From NCBI RefSeq assembly GCF_034140825.1, contig NC_089037.1, positions 30,895,001 to 30,959,000 of the forward strand: DNA of 64,000 nucleotides. Reading direction: 5' to 3'. The notes beneath the pieces are model-generated. The model was not told the DNA's origin. It searched no databases and worked only from the letters and a program-made list of their open reading frames with translations. The stretch is from Oryza sativa Japonica Group (Eukaryota; Streptophyta; Magnoliopsida; Poales; Poaceae). This document shows positions 1 to 12,170 of this stretch, piece after piece. Numbering within the stretch: position 1 is the first letter of the stretch; the number at the start of each line of letters is the position of its first letter. The position numbers and the translations under genes are program-made.

Positions 1-70
1 GTACGTGTGCTACTGTGTCTCTCACTGCAATAATTCCTTTGGTTGGATTTCAATCAAAATGTGTGTGCAG

Positions 71-622
71 GTCTCGAATTGGTTCATCAACGCCCGTGTC
101 CGGCTATGGAAGCCCATGATCGAGGAGATGTACCAGCAAGAATGCAAGGAGCTCGAGGGCTCCTCCGGCGCCGGCGACGACCCCTCCGGCGCCGACGACA
201 CGCACTCGCCGACGACCACCGCCGCCGCGCATCATCAGCACAGGCACGGCCAGCTAATGGTAGAGCACGGCGGCGCGTCCAGCGGCGGCGGCGCCGCCAT
301 GTCGTCGCACAAGCACGAGCCCGGCGTCGTCGCGGGGCCCTCCTCGTCGTCGGCGGCGGCGGTGGCGGACGCCGCCTTCGTCGGCATCGACCCGGTGGAG
401 CTCCTCGGCGGCGACGGCGCGGCGGCCGACGACCTGTACGGGCGGTTCGACCCGGCCGGCGCCGTCAGGGTGCGGTACGGGCCGGCGGGCGCCGCCGCCG
501 GCGCCGCCGCGGCGGCGGCCGGCGACGTGTCGCTGACGCTGGGCCTGCAGCACGCCGGCGCCGGCAACGCCGGGCCCGACGGCAGCGGCCGCTTCTCCTT
601 GCGAGACTACAGTGGTTGCTGA
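71..622 (+). CDS. BELL-type TALE homeodomain transcription factor, last exon (partial)
   Basis: This is the final coding exon of a BEL1-like homeodomain gene; the 5' exons lie before the window. A pyrimidine/TG-rich intron ends in GTGTGCAG at 70, and the exon opens with [15 protein letters not shown], the third helix of a TALE homeodomain, whose WFxN core contacts DNA. About 160 residues of low-complexity Gly/Ala/Ser follow, then VSLTLGLQ near the end. That is the C-terminal ZIBEL motif known from BELL proteins. The frame stops at 622. BELL proteins act in the nucleus as heterodimers with KNOX partners in meristem, inflorescence and abscission programmes. Rice has about a dozen members; this exon does not let me name the paralogue, so no symbol is given. 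The high GC of the exon (third position mostly G/C) is normal for a grass gene. Confidence 0.93.
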   Translation, partial: VSNWFINARVRLWKPMIEEMYQQECKELEGSSGAGDDPSGADDTHSPTTTAAAHHQHRHGQLMVEHGGASSGGGAAMSSHKHEPGVVAGPSSSSAAAVADAAFVGIDPVELLGGDGAAADDLYGRFDPAGAVRVRYGPAGAAAGAAAAAAGDVSLTLGLQHAGAGNAGPDGSGRFSLRDYSGC

Positions 623-1450
623 TCATTTCTGCATACTACACACCTACCTATCCATCCATGATTTGGCTCATCCATGCATTGCACTTGGAGCACTAGAGTG
701 AGAAGAAGATCTAGAGAGAGAAACAAAAAAAGTTACAGCAAGGAGAGAGAAATTAAAAGAGATCAAGCATCAGAGATCTCTAGAGAGAGAGATTAATTTG
801 CAAAATGGTGCCTAGCCTTGGAGGTGATGGATGCATATGCATGCATGGGATGGGGAGAAATATTAATATGAGAGAACTCTCCTTCTTTTTTCCAAGATGA
901 TTCTTAATTTAGCTAGATTAATTCCTTTAGTTTAGGCATTATTGTTGGGGGGTTAAGGATAATTTGTATACAGGAAAGAAAGATAGGAGGAAGTGTATGT
1001 TATAGATTGTTTAGTCACACATTTTGTTGTTCTCTCTGTTGCTTGCCCCCTCTACATCTTTTGTTTTTGTCAGTTTTTGGTCTTGGTGTATACTTATTAA
1101 TGTTCTTTCCATCTCTGTAACTAAACATAAGAAACACATACATACATACGTAAATACATATATATTGGTAAACATTGGGATATATATGTGTGTGTGTGTT
1201 CACATACTTGGTAAAATTAAAGATAGACAAAACTTCAGTACAAGAGTGTGGCCACGATTGGCTGGCATGTACCTGCAAGTTGAGCGTGCATCTTTTCCTT
1301 TGCCCCATCTTTTTGAGAAGCCAATTGATGCCATGTCGGGGTACGATTTTCTTTTCGAATCCATATACAGCACCCATTTTGTGCTCTTCTAAAAAATATA
1401 CAGCACCCATTTAATTAAAAGATATATATATATATCTCCATGAATAGAGA
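623..1450 (+). other. 3' UTR and downstream flank of the BELL gene
   Basis: This stretch holds no coding exon. From 623 to about 1000 it is probably the BELL 3' UTR, with AG-rich tracts (GAGAGAGA around 710-795) and then T-rich sequence. From about 1130 to 1200 it is simple TA/TG-rich sequence. I cannot place a poly(A) site with confidence. The stretch ends at the CACTA element. Confidence 0.5.
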
Positions 1451-2670
1451 CACTGGTGGAGAAACCATCTTTGATCAGTCGACCAGATTTCACAATAGTC
1501 CCGGTTATATTAAAAACCGGGACTAAAAATATCTTTAGTCCCGGTTTTAAAGCTCTAGGGGTACTTTTCAATCTTTAGTACCGGTTGGTGTTACCAATTG
1601 GGACTAAAGATCTATTTGTAGTCCCGTTTGGTAATACCAACCAGGAAAAAAGATCGCTATACACTTTACTCCCGGTTGGTGTTACCAACCGGGACTAAAG
1701 ATCTATTTATAGTCCCGGTTAGTAACACCAACCGGGAAAAAAGATCGACGCGGAGATTGGAGAGGCTTGCGCGATTGGATCGAGGTATCTCCTCCTCTCC
1801 TTTTAACTCCTCCCTCCTCCTCTCCTCAACCTTATCTCCTCCTCTCCTTTTAACTCTCTCCTCAACCTTATCTATTCCTCTCCTTCTCCTCTCTACACTG
1901 CAGCGGTGCGGCGAGGGTGCCAGGCCGGCGCGAAGCGGCGGGGCACGGAGGCCAGGCCGGCCGGCGCGGCGGCGGCCGCCTGCGGCCGGTGAGGAGGCGG
2001 CCTCGCGGCGGGGCGCGGAGGGCGGCGCGGTGCGCGGCGAGGCGGCGGCGGCCGCCGGCGGCCTCGCGGCCGGCGTGAGGGTGGCGCAGCGCGGAGGGCG
2101 GCGCGGCGCGCGGCGAGGCGGTGGCCGCCGGCGGCCTGCGGTTGTGGCCTGGCGGCCGGCGCGAGGGCGGCGCGGCGCGCGGCAACGCGGCGGCCGCCGG
2201 CGGCGGCCTGCGGCGGCCTGCGGCGGCGGGGCGCGGGCCGTATTTGATTTGTGTGAGATGTGAATATGTGATTGAATTTTGTAGAAGTTGTGATGTAATT
2301 TTTTTTTAGATTTTGTGATGTATCTGAGATGATCGATTTTTGGATTTGAAGGCAATTTGAGGATGATTGTTTTGGGAATTTAGGGACGGGATAGGGCTAG
2401 GGTGAAATCAATATATTAAAAATAATGAAAAATAATGAAGAGAAGAAAAGAATAAAGAAGCAACCGGATCTGCCTCTTTAGTCCCGGTTGGTAAGTATCT
2501 TTAGTCCCGGTTGGTGTTACCAACCGGGACTAAAAATCGATTTTTACTCCCGGTTATTTCACCCAGGACTAAAGATCGCTATTTTTAGTCCCGGATTCGT
2601 AGTCCCGGTTGAAAAACCGGAACTATATAGGGGTTACGAACCGGGAGTAAAAACCACTTCTCCACCAGTG
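1451..2670. mobile_element. Non-autonomous CACTA-type transposon, copy 1
   Basis: The element starts CACTGGTGGAGAAACC and ends with the inverted match ...TTCTCCACCAGTG. It is flanked on both sides by the 3-bp duplication AGA (1448-1450 and 2671-2673), the hallmark of CACTA/En-Spm elements. About 250 bp inside each end are many copies of a short palindromic subterminal repeat built on TAGTCCCGGTTGGT and its complement, as expected for transposase-binding sites. The centre (about 1905-2240) is extremely GC-rich and low in complexity, preceded by a CT-rich tract. The long frames there are compositional and encode no recognisable domain. With no transposase it must move in trans. A second member lies at 4161-5345 in the same orientation. 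Confidence 0.92.
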
Positions 2671-2673
2671 AGA

Positions 2674-4157
2674 GTTAATTACTCCCTCTATTCCTAAATA
2701 ACTCTAGTATATCTATGATTCAAATTTTATACACAACAAAAACATTTTTAGGCACCGATACATACATGTGAATCCTGCATTTTTAGCCCATCAGTAACTT
2801 ATGAGGGGATCCAGTCAGTCCAAGATTCAACAATTGAACAATGTGGTGATTAAAAGGGGATCTTTCTCCTATAATTATTCTTAATCTTTACTAACCAACC
2901 TAGAAACGCTTATACTTAGGAACTAGGCACATCCTTATGTACGTAATTATATCCTATTGACCGAAGTCATTCTCACCCACGACTCTACTACCATACCCTG
3001 GATGCTTCTCCTTCGGTTTTGTTATTTTGTACTAGCTTGAAGTCTTCTTGTCATTCAAATGACAAGTCCACCAGATAATGGCTTTATTTATTTGTTTATT
3101 TATGAGTAAAATATACGGGTGGTCCCTAAACTTATGCGGGTGTATTATCTAGCTAGATCCCTGAACTCTTAAAATGTACTTTTGGATTCCGAGCTAGTCC
3201 TAGGTGTTATATAGGTCCAAACGGGCTCCAAAACACTCCGTGTACTGATGTGGCATGCCATTTTCCCCTTCACGTTCGTGGTATTTTGGGGCTGTTCTTT
3301 TGAACAAACGGATGATGTATTATCATGGACATACTTCCGAGCTCTTCCAAGCTCTTAAACGGTACGATTTTTATATCAATTTCTTTATCGATATTCCTAA
3401 GAAAACTTTTTAAAATCAACTTTAATTTTCAACCTTCAAATATTTAATTCATGTATTTGTGCTCTCCAATAATTGTCTTTAACTAAATTACTTCCACTAT
3501 CCATCAGCAGTTTAGAGCTGGGCCTTCGTGTACAAGATCATTTTGTTTTAACATTTCCTAATGTAGCATAAATAAAATCATATTATGTAAAGCATACGGA
3601 ATATTAACCTCGAAAATCATTGTTCTTTCATTTACCAAAAAAAAAGCATCCATTTTTTTATGTTGGATAGCTGGCTATATGAGGGAGAAAGCGCAGGGAC
3701 TGAAGAGAGAAATAGATAACACAATACTTTGCTTCAGGTGTCCGATCAAGACAAAAAAAAAATCAGACACCTGCTAATGCATGCATGCAAGAAAGATCCA
3801 TTTAGCAAGCTTCAAATGTTTTTTCTTCTAATTATTTATCCTTGTTGATACAATTAAACATTTACAACAAATCTCTCATATAATTATATTCTCATGAAAG
3901 CAATATACTTAAAATTCGGTGTTTCATAGTACTTAGGAGTGAATGTTTCAACGGATATTTTATTATTGTGTCACATGACTTTAAAATGTTTGAATGACTA
4001 ATTTATTGTTTCACCATATACAACTTGATGTTTCAGCTAACAGATAAGTGCAACATTTGACCATCTGATTTTTTCACCCTATCGAACGCTCGATCCCTAG
4101 TTCTGTTTAATAAAAACAAATAAATAACATTAACTATATATTAGGTATACCAAATGG
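2674..4157. other. AT-rich intergenic stretch between the two CACTA elements
   Basis: No gene is visible. At about 2688 there is a Stowaway-like start (CTCCCTCTATTCC) without a convincing partner end. At about 3105-3200 there is a stretch reading as 'ggtggtccctaaactt...', which resembles terminal parts of common rice repeats and recurs loosely near 31080. The remainder is AT-rich with no long open frame. Confidence 0.5.
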
Positions 4158-4160
4158 TGC

Positions 4161-5345
4161 CACTGGTAGAGAAACCATCTTTGGTCGGTCGACCTATATC
4201 CACAATAGTCCCGGTTCCATTAAAAACCGAGACTAAAAATGATTTTTAGTCCCGGGTAATAAGAGGAAGATCTTTAGTCCCGGTTGTTGTTACCAACCGG
4301 GACTAAACATCATCTTTAGTCCCGGTTGGTAACTCCAACCGGGACTAAAGTTCATTTTTAGTCCCGGTTGATTCCATGTCAGGCTGTGTCAGGGCCCTAT
4401 GATCTTTAGTCCCGGTTAGTAACACCAACCGGGACTAAAGACCTATTTTTAGTCCCGGTTGGTGTTACTAACCGGGAATAAAAATCAAAACACACTATAT
4501 AATCCATAGTACCGATCCTCTTTTCCCGTCCACACAACAAACTCCTCCCTCTATCTCTTTTTTTCCTCTCTAACTTCTTATCTCTTTCCTTATCTCTAGC
4601 TCCCCTCCTCTCCTTCCTTTTTTCCTTCACCACAGTGCAGGCGGCCGGCGCGGAGGCGGCGACGCAGGGGACGGTGCGGAGGCGGCCTGCGCGGCGGCCG
4701 GCGCGGCAGCACGGGGGGCCGCGCAGCGGCGGCGGTGGGCGGCCAGCGCGGCGGCGCGGGAGGCCGCGCGGCGGCGCCGGGGGCCGCGCGGAGGCGGCGG
4801 CTGCGGTGGGCGGCCGCTCGGCGGCGACCGGCTCGGCGCTGGCCGGCCGGCGTGGAGGGGAGGAGGGGAGGCGGCAGTGGCCGCCGGCCGGATTTTTTTT
4901 CTTTTTTTTTGAGATGTGAATCTGTGATGTATTTTTGTGTGAGATGTGAATCTGTTATGAATTTTTTAGAACCCTGTGATGTAATTTTTTTAAGAGTTTG
5001 TGATGTATTTGGAGATGATTTGTTTGAGGATTTGGAGATGTTCTGTAATATGTGATGATTTGGATATGGGAGGGGATGGTGTGAAATCAATATTCAATAT
5101 TAAAAGCAGAAAAAAAAGAAAAAATATCTTTAGTCCCGGTTGGTGTTACCAACCGGGACTAAAGATGCTCCCATCTTTAGTCCCGGTTGGTAACACCAAC
5201 CGGGACTAAAGATTGATTTTTAGTCCCGGTTATTTGAACCGGGACTAAAGATAGCGATCTTTAGTCCCGGATTCGTAGTCCCGGTTGAAAAACCGGAACT
5301 ACAGGGGGTTACGAACCGGGACTAAAAAGCATTTCTCCACCAGTG
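4161..5345. mobile_element. Non-autonomous CACTA-type transposon, copy 2
   Basis: This is the same family as 1451-2670: it starts CACTGGTAGAGAAACC, ends ...TTTCTCCACCAGTG, and has the 3-bp duplication TGC at 4158-4160 and 5346-5348. It shows the same order of parts: palindromic TAGTCCCGGTT repeats, a CT-rich tract near 4530-4625, a GC-rich core at 4640-4890, an AT-rich 'gagatgtgaat...gtgatgtattt' segment, then palindromic repeats again. The differing target duplications show two independent insertions and rule out a segmental duplication. No transposase frame is present. The frames in the GC core have no identifiable domain. Confidence 0.92.
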
Positions 5346-5530
5346 TGCGCATTGGAGTACTAGCTTGTCCTTTTTTTGTCTCTAAGAAATGGACTTGTTT
5401 AAGTTTGAGCACTAGGCCGGGTCATCCGTACCATACACCCCTTATGAATGATCACACATCTTAATTAATTCCTCCAAGACAAAGGCTTCTTAAGCTTAAT
5501 TAATTCCTCCGAGACAGACACAAGGATATA

Positions 5531-5791
5531 CGCCCTCCATTCCATAATATAAGGCACAACTATTTTTTTTAGATGTTCCATAGTACAAAGCATATATGCA
5601 AGCATGCAATTAACTATAACATCTTCTCTATTAAATTATTTCTTTTTTAAATCCTCCACTCTCGTATTATCTAATCATATTGGATGCATGCATTATATTT
5701 ATTAGGATGGTCCAAAATACAATATAATAATAATTATTTCTTAATCTTTAGGTTAAGGGTGGTTGTGCCTCATATTTTAAAATGGAAGGAG
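5531..5791. mobile_element. Stowaway MITE
   Basis: Inverted ends CGCCCTCCATTCC and GGAATGGAGG-like (read on the + strand as AATGGAAGGAG) lie between TA dinucleotides (5529-5530 and 5792-5793), which is the Stowaway (Tc1/mariner) pattern. The body is AT-rich with no coding capacity. The TA microsatellite that follows begins at the 3' TA. Confidence 0.75.

Positions 5792-5793
<2 letters not shown>

Positions 5794-5867
<74 letters not shown>
5794..5867. repeat. (TA)n microsatellite
   Basis: About 37 uninterrupted TA units directly beside the 3' end of a Stowaway MITE, whose target site is TA. It probably varies in length between accessions. Confidence 0.98.
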
Positions 5868-5871
<4 letters not shown>

Positions 5872-6005
5872 AAGACAACGAACATTTCATAATACACTCG
5901 TTCTGCATATCTTTAGGATAAAAGAAAAAACTGCGAAAAAAAGAGTTTTCCTAAGATCAAGAAATCTATTTTGTATGGTTCTTATTTCGTTGAAAACGTT
6001 TCCAT

Positions 6006-6169
<164 letters not shown>

Positions 6170-6485
6170 CCAACTCTTTTACTCGCACGTGCTTGTATGC
6201 ATGTACATATTGGAGTAAACGCTAAATTAATCGAGGCAGAGACAACGCATCGCAAAGGCAAAGCCGACGCGAACGCATGGGAGACTCGCATGTCGCTGGG
6301 GCTAGTATATCGCTAGCGCGCTCGTGCGGAGATCGACGGGAAGAAAGCGAAATAGCTCGTGCGCCGCGCGCGCCCGCACTCCGCCGCGGCCGGGGTATCA
6401 ATGCGGTGCGAGGAAATGTGGTTGGTGGATTGACCGAACGATCGATCGGCCGGCGCATGTAGATTCTGGTGGCCAGACTGACTGA

Positions 6486-6833
6486 GGGCTCTGTTTAGTT
6501 GTTTCCAAACAAAAAGTTTTTAACATGTCACATTAAATGTTTGGACACATATATAAAGTATTAAATATGGATAAAAAACAAATTACACAGATTACGTGTA
6601 AATTACGAGACGAATCTTTTAAGTCTAATTGCGTCATGATTTGATAATATGGTGCTACAATAAATATTTGCTACTGACAGATTAATTAGCATTAATAAAT
6701 TCGTCTCGTAGTTTTTAGGCAGAACCTGTAATTTATTTTGTTATCAGTGTGCGTTTAATACTTTAAATATGTGTCCGTATATTTGATGTGACACATTAAA
6801 AATTTATTTTTAGTTCGCGAACTAAACAGGCTC
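6486..6833. mobile_element. Tourist-like MITE (TGTTTAG-terminus family)
   Basis: The ends are GGGCTCTGTTTAG and CTAAACAGGCTC, flanked by TGA on both sides (6483-6485 and 6834-6836). The body has the family's conserved blocks (GGACACATATATAAAG-like, AATTACGAGACGAATCTTTT, then AATTCGTCTCGTAG inverted). Family relatives in this window lie at 17184-19033, 43109-43434 and 44183-44515. It is non-coding. Confidence 0.8.
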
Positions 6834-6836
6834 TGA

Positions 6837-9470
6837 GTGGATCAATAGCAAATCAATGCAGGCGACGCAGCAGCAGGCAAGTGCCAACCACGCAACGATC
6901 CCCATTTCCCTCTCTGTCCAGAGGAACTCGCTATTGCTGGACCACCACGTACCTAGCTTGCCTGCCTCCGGCCCAAACGGACATACGTACGGACGACGGA
7001 CAGCATCTAACCACACTACTCTAGCAGCAGCTAACTCAATGATGGCAATGCATATGCAATTTGGGCATTTGAGATCTCATCATGGGGAAAGTGCTAGGTA
7101 GATCTATCTGATCGATATCTCAGGTGATCGGTTGATGCATGCATGCCTATATGTAGTTAATTAGATGTGAATCAATGATGGACACGGGACGTACGTACGG
7201 GTGGTTAATCCGATCTGGACCGTCGGATCGCGGGGATCAACGGCCCAGATCATGGTGAAGTAGTGCTTGTTGAGAACTAATTAAATCAACTAATAGTTCA
7301 GCTTGTTCTTGTGGAGACCGTACATGACAGTTGCGCAGAGAAAGTTTAGAGCAATTAATTAGTCCTTTTGAGAGATAAACTCAAGGACGAGCGTACGATG
7401 ATCAGAACAACTAATTAAATTAGCAACATTATCTAAAGAGATCAACTAATTAAAGATACTAACTAATTTAACCGTACGTCCTATCAAGTCTAGGCACAGT
7501 GGCATGCAGAAAGGCCGTAGTAGAAACAGAAAGTAAAATGCTTATTGTTTCGAGGCCTTCCATTTCAGATTCCTGGGCGCCACTGGAACAGTCACCAGCC
7601 AGCCGGTCAAGTCTCCCGTCCTGGCCAGCTCCGAATGGGTGAAAAGACCGGGCACATTTTCCTCAGATTTGCTGTTCCAACCGCACAAACACTATGCTGT
7701 GCTCAACAGCGAGGTCATCTCATGGGTCTCGTCGTCGTCGTCCTTCCCAGATCACATCAGCTACCCGTCGTCCTAGCTATCATATGCATGCCTTTCCGGC
7801 TCACCGACATGGCACGATGATTGCAATCCTAACTACTAGTAAACCACCAACCAACAGAAAACAGACACATACATTGTATAGAACTCCCTCCATCCTAATA
7901 TATATTAATATATATGAACTTCGTACTAAAATGTGTCGTGTTCTAAAATAAACCAACCTTGTACTAAAATGTTTTTCAAAATAAACCAATCTTGTTACTT
8001 GTAAGGTTGGTTTATTTTGCGATGGAAGGAGTATTAGGGTACCCACAGGTACCATAAAAATAAGAGTATCTTTTAGAACGCAAGAATTAATTTTACAGTA
8101 TTTTCTTCGAAATTAGTTCGCGCAAAAAATCATATACTAATTGGACATTCGATCTCATGCTGGTTTATTCCAAGAATTTACCACGAATCAATTTGATGGT
8201 GCTATACTAAACTAGCTACTCCTTTTGCACTAAATTATAGCTATGACAAAATAGCTCCTTATATACACCTAACCAGTTATAACCATCGCTAATTTAGTTT
8301 CTCTCTCCTTACTCATCATGGAAACTCTATAATTGTTTATATTTTAGAACAGAGAAAATAGCGAGCATGGAATTGGGGTTCGTTTTCAAATTTCAGGGTT
8401 AAGCTCAAGTAATAACGGCCTGTACTGCGTCCGCAACCGATTCGATGGACATCTCATGGGACAGTGTGTTTTTTTTTTCAACCTGCAACGGAACCTTCGG
8501 GTACAGTTGCAGCTCACTTCACCAATCGATGGACCATCTCCATTCGCCTTTATCTATCATCGATCGATTGCACAGATGACAGATGAGACGTCGACCCACC
8601 AATTTGTGGCTTTGGCCAGTACCCAGGGTACTACTCCCTCCATCTTATAATATAAGAGATTTTAGAGGAATGTTATATCTTAGTAAAAAGTTGAAAATGT
8701 GAATCTCGAGCATGGTGCTTGTCCAGATTCGTAGTCTAAAATATGTCACATCCCTCCAAAATCTCTTATATTATAGGACTGAGAGAGTCCCTCCGTCCCA
8801 TAAAAACAAACCCAAAACTAGATGTGATATATCACAATACAATAAATCTGGATAGGAGTCTATCCAGATACTTCTATCTAGATTTATTGTACTGGGATAT
8901 GTCACATATATTCAGTTTTATATTTGTTTTTTTTTTGGACGAAGAGAGTACTACGCGTGCACTGATCACTGCACCAAACGCCCGGAAAACTCCGATTGTA
9001 GTGCAGTATCACAGTGTCACTCCTTAAAAGCTTTTAAGAACAAAGTGTAACAGTGGCATACAGACATGATGATCAACCTCTATATATATGTGTGAGCCTA
9101 CACAGTAGCTAGCGGGACACGGCTCAAACCTTTACGAAATCATAATTAAGCTTCCATTGAAATGTAAGAATGTGTACGTAGGATTTTCACAGGTCGGTTC
9201 AATTTACATAGAAAATTTCTCTGAAGTTTCAAGCAGGACTTAATTAAGTCTTAAGATTCTGTTGGTAACTTGATGCCGTATAGGTTAATTGCACTATCTT
9301 TGGCACCCGAATTTTTCACTCTCGATTCTGAATTAATGTCCCGAAAAGCCATAAACCCAAAAGGGAGAACAAGTTGAACTTGATGCAAAGATTGCTAAAT
9401 CGTAGGAACCACTTTAAATTACACCCAAGAAAAGAACAGCAGCGAGCAAGAAAGTTAGACATCTGATCTA
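6837..9470. other. Gene-free stretch with several Stowaway-type MITEs
   Basis: I see no convincing exon. At 7884-8031 there is a small Stowaway-like element (CTCCCTCCATCC...GGATGGAAGGAG). At 8634-8948 there are two abutting Stowaway-like elements: CTCCCTCCATC...GAGAGAG, then TCCCTCCGTCCC...GGACGAAGAGAG. Around 7200-7500 the sequence repeats 'aactaattaa' words in simple AT-rich DNA. The mixed-composition stretch at 7540-7800 has an open frame but no recognisable protein. Confidence 0.55.
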
Positions 9471-9722
9471 GGGTTATGAGTGGCCTACTTGGATTCAGCG
9501 GAGGCGACAGAGATCGACGTCTTCCTCGATCGATCAATCAGTCCAGTGCCACGTCCTGCGGTGAAAGACGGCCGCCGCCTTGCGCGTCGACGTCGGCGGC
9601 GAGGACGCCGGCGCCACCGCAACGTCGTCCGTGCGACGGCGTGGGAGGCAGAGGCTTTCTTCTTAACCGAATTCCGGAGGAATAGTTGCCCTCGATGCAG
9701 CCGGGCCGTGCGAATTTGTGGA

Positions 9723-9852
9723 ATGGGCCGCACAGACAGCGCAATCCCGTTCCCGGCCCATGTAGTATGGCCCACATAGACAATTCAATCCGGTTTCGGC
9801 CCATGTATCACGGCCCGCACGGACCTCGCAATCCCCTTCCGGCCCATGAGGC
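9723..9852. repeat. Three-copy 44-bp minisatellite carrying GGCCCAT motifs
   Basis: Three diverged tandem units of 43-44 bp (about 9723-9766, 9767-9809, 9810-9852) each begin with a GGGCC/GGCCC word and end in CGGCCCATG. The pattern is GGCCC...GACA-CGCAATCC-GTT-CGGCCCAT. GGCCCA/TGGGCC is the core of the plant Site II promoter element bound by TCP factors, so the repeat may sit in a promoter. On its left (about 9476-9700) is GC-rich sequence that could be a first exon on either strand, but no protein is recognisable. Confidence 0.7.
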
Positions 9853-10671
9853 GTCTTCTTCCTCTGGCACAGCGATTGCGGAATTGATGCGGCCATGGTT
9901 ACTTGATTCTTGTGATGCAATGCAGAGATGGCCCTTCACACAGCATACAGTGAACTAAACACAGCTGGAAATATTTCAATACCAGCACTAATATGTTCCC
10001 CTTCCCTTTGATCCATTCATTAAAGGTAATTGCCATGTCTCTGATTGTCTTTTGGAGCTAGATTGGCACTCTCTACAGTCTGTTGGCTACCCTGTTTATC
10101 TCAGATTCGCTGTCCCAATCATAAATGACTCGCACAGTACTGAGTATACACTGTATATGACATACTCCCTCTATCTCCAAATAAACCAAGTTGTACAGAA
10201 TTTGACACATACTAGTACTATAAATCTGAATATAAATCTGAATAGATCCTAACATAGTATAAGTACTAGATTGGTTTATTTTGCAACTAATGGTGTATGC
10301 ACAATATGACACAGAGTACTGAATATACACTAACCATGGCATATAGACAATAAACTCATGATGCAGCCTGCCGCAAAGAGAAATTTCAGCTTCTTGTTCC
10401 GCACTACAACTTCATTTCAATTCTGGAGTACTGAATTACTGGTACCAAGACAGAAGGCACAGTAATGCAACTCTGCCAAATTTCTCCCGTCCATATAAGG
10501 GAACAATCATGTCTGCTGCATTGGACAAAATATACAGCTATGCACACATCGAAGGCTTCGAAGCTACTATAGTGCATCTTATTTATGCTACGAGCTTTAG
10601 ATCTTAAGAAGAAAGGAAAGGCCAATTAGATGCTCCATTCATTTTCTACATCTAGACAGAGCCAAAACACT

Positions 10672-12048
10672 TCAGTGACCATCTTCCTTTGGCTTCTCCT
10701 TTGGAATATCCCCATTCAGTTTCTTGGGAGGTGCGTCTTTTGCTGACCTGCAACAAGATCAATTTTCGTGAGGATTTGCACCATGCAGAAACATAATGTT
10801 GAAACAACTGAGAAGCATCATGTGCTATGCATTTCAAGATTTCAACCATAATTCAGTAAAAGCAGATCGCCTTGACTGTCAGATAAAAATGATGTTTTCA
10901 TTCAGGACCAAGAATGTGATAATTAAAAACCTAAGGCAATTTTTGCTGCATCTTTCTAGGAATCACACTGTTTGTTTTGAGAAATAGAACTCCTGCATCA
11001 CGAGCTACATGAAAGTATAAATATATAATGCTCACTCAGATACGCTTTTACAAACTTTGCAATAAACAAATTAAAATTATGTTTTCTTTTCAGACTGATT
11101 TAAATGAATTATAGCTGTCTAGCCTTCCATAAATTAAATATGCAACTAGAGAGCGCATAAATATAATCATAGTGAATTGTACAATGTAAATTTACACATA
11201 CATCATTTAAAAAAAGTTGTGCATGCATTTCTAACGCAGAACAGCTGCATGATTCACTCCTTGTTAAGAACTGCAAATTATACTTATTACAATCACAAGG
11301 ACTGACAAATTCTTTTGTTTTTTCGAATAAGGACAAGGATTGACAAACTCGAAGTGATGGATCACAATCTAGATTCATTGCCACCTTGGTATGACAGTTC
11401 ATCTCTTACAGACTCATTGCCATCTTTGGCAGCTTCGATTCAACCATTCTGTTCAAACAGTTGGCTAATTACTTTGCCTAATTAGGTGGGGAATCTTCAA
11501 CATACTTTGCTAGCAAGTATCAACCACTAACTCATACAAATGGAAAGCAATAGACACCTCAGTCTCAGGGCAAACTTCTTGCCCTCTCTGTTTATCTGCA
11601 AAAGTCGGGGGTTCAGAATCCTAACCCTAACTACTAAACCCATGACTTTGTATCCAAGGCTCCAAGCAAACACCGATACTTCGAAGGGACCAAGTGAAAT
11701 CGAACCTTAATTCGACTTGGCCCCTATCCCAATTCCCATCACACTTCAAATCCACCAACCGAACAATTTCTCCCATGAATCAACGATTGCCTCAGGAATG
11801 ATAAAACCAGTATTAATATTATCCATCGAGATCGTCTACTCCCCCGCATCAGCGGCGCCTATCGAAAGCTGAGAGCAAGAGCCGTGGATTTACCTGGACG
11901 CGGCGGAGGCGGATTCCTCCTCGAGCCAGGCACGAATCTGGCGGGCGTTGCGGCGGAACATCGCGCCGGACTTGCGGATGTCGGTGGTGAAGAGGAGCGC
12001 CGCCGCGCCCACCGCCGCCACCGTCAGCACGAAGTTGGTCAGCGCCAT
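10672..12048 (-). CDS. Small one-pass membrane protein, 76 aa, two exons
   Basis: Exon 1 is 12048-11894 and exon 2 is 10747-10672. The intron has GTAAAT at 11893 and TTGTTGCAG ending at 10748, and the join keeps frame (155 + 76 nt = 77 codons with stop). The protein begins MALTNFVLTVAAVGAAALLF, a hydrophobic segment at residues 4-20 typical of a signal-anchor or single membrane span. Next come a basic/amphipathic stretch with FRRNARQIRAWLEEES (about 31-46) and a Lys/Pro-rich hydrophilic tail ending KEDGH. I recall similar short uncharacterised proteins in dicots with the same MALTNF- start and WLEEES motif. Conservation plus correct splicing supports a real gene of unknown function, perhaps in an organelle or ER membrane. 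The sequence just upstream carries several GGGCC motifs. Confidence 0.85.
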
Positions 12049-12170
12049 CTCTCTCTCTCTGTCTCTCTCGCTCGCTCGCTCGCTGGCGGCGGCTGCGGGT
12101 TGTGCCGGCGGCGGCGGCTGGACCGGCGAATCTATCCCGTCGATGCCGGAATTGTCCCCCACGCAATGTA

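Noticed and set aside
1675-1740. microRNA precursor from the TAGTCCCGGTTGG palindrome
   Set aside because: The hairpin is a subterminal repeat of a CACTA element present many times here; without small-RNA evidence it is better explained as transposase-binding sequence.
1628-2355. Long GC-rich open frames in the core of the first CACTA element (and the like at 4596-5090)
   Set aside because: They are Arg/Ala/Gly-rich on both strands in several frames at once, show no domain and follow base composition. They are not counted as genes.
7545-7951. Short frames at 7.5-7.95 kb as exons
   Set aside because: No motif, no consistent splice borders, and the right part overlaps a Stowaway-like element.
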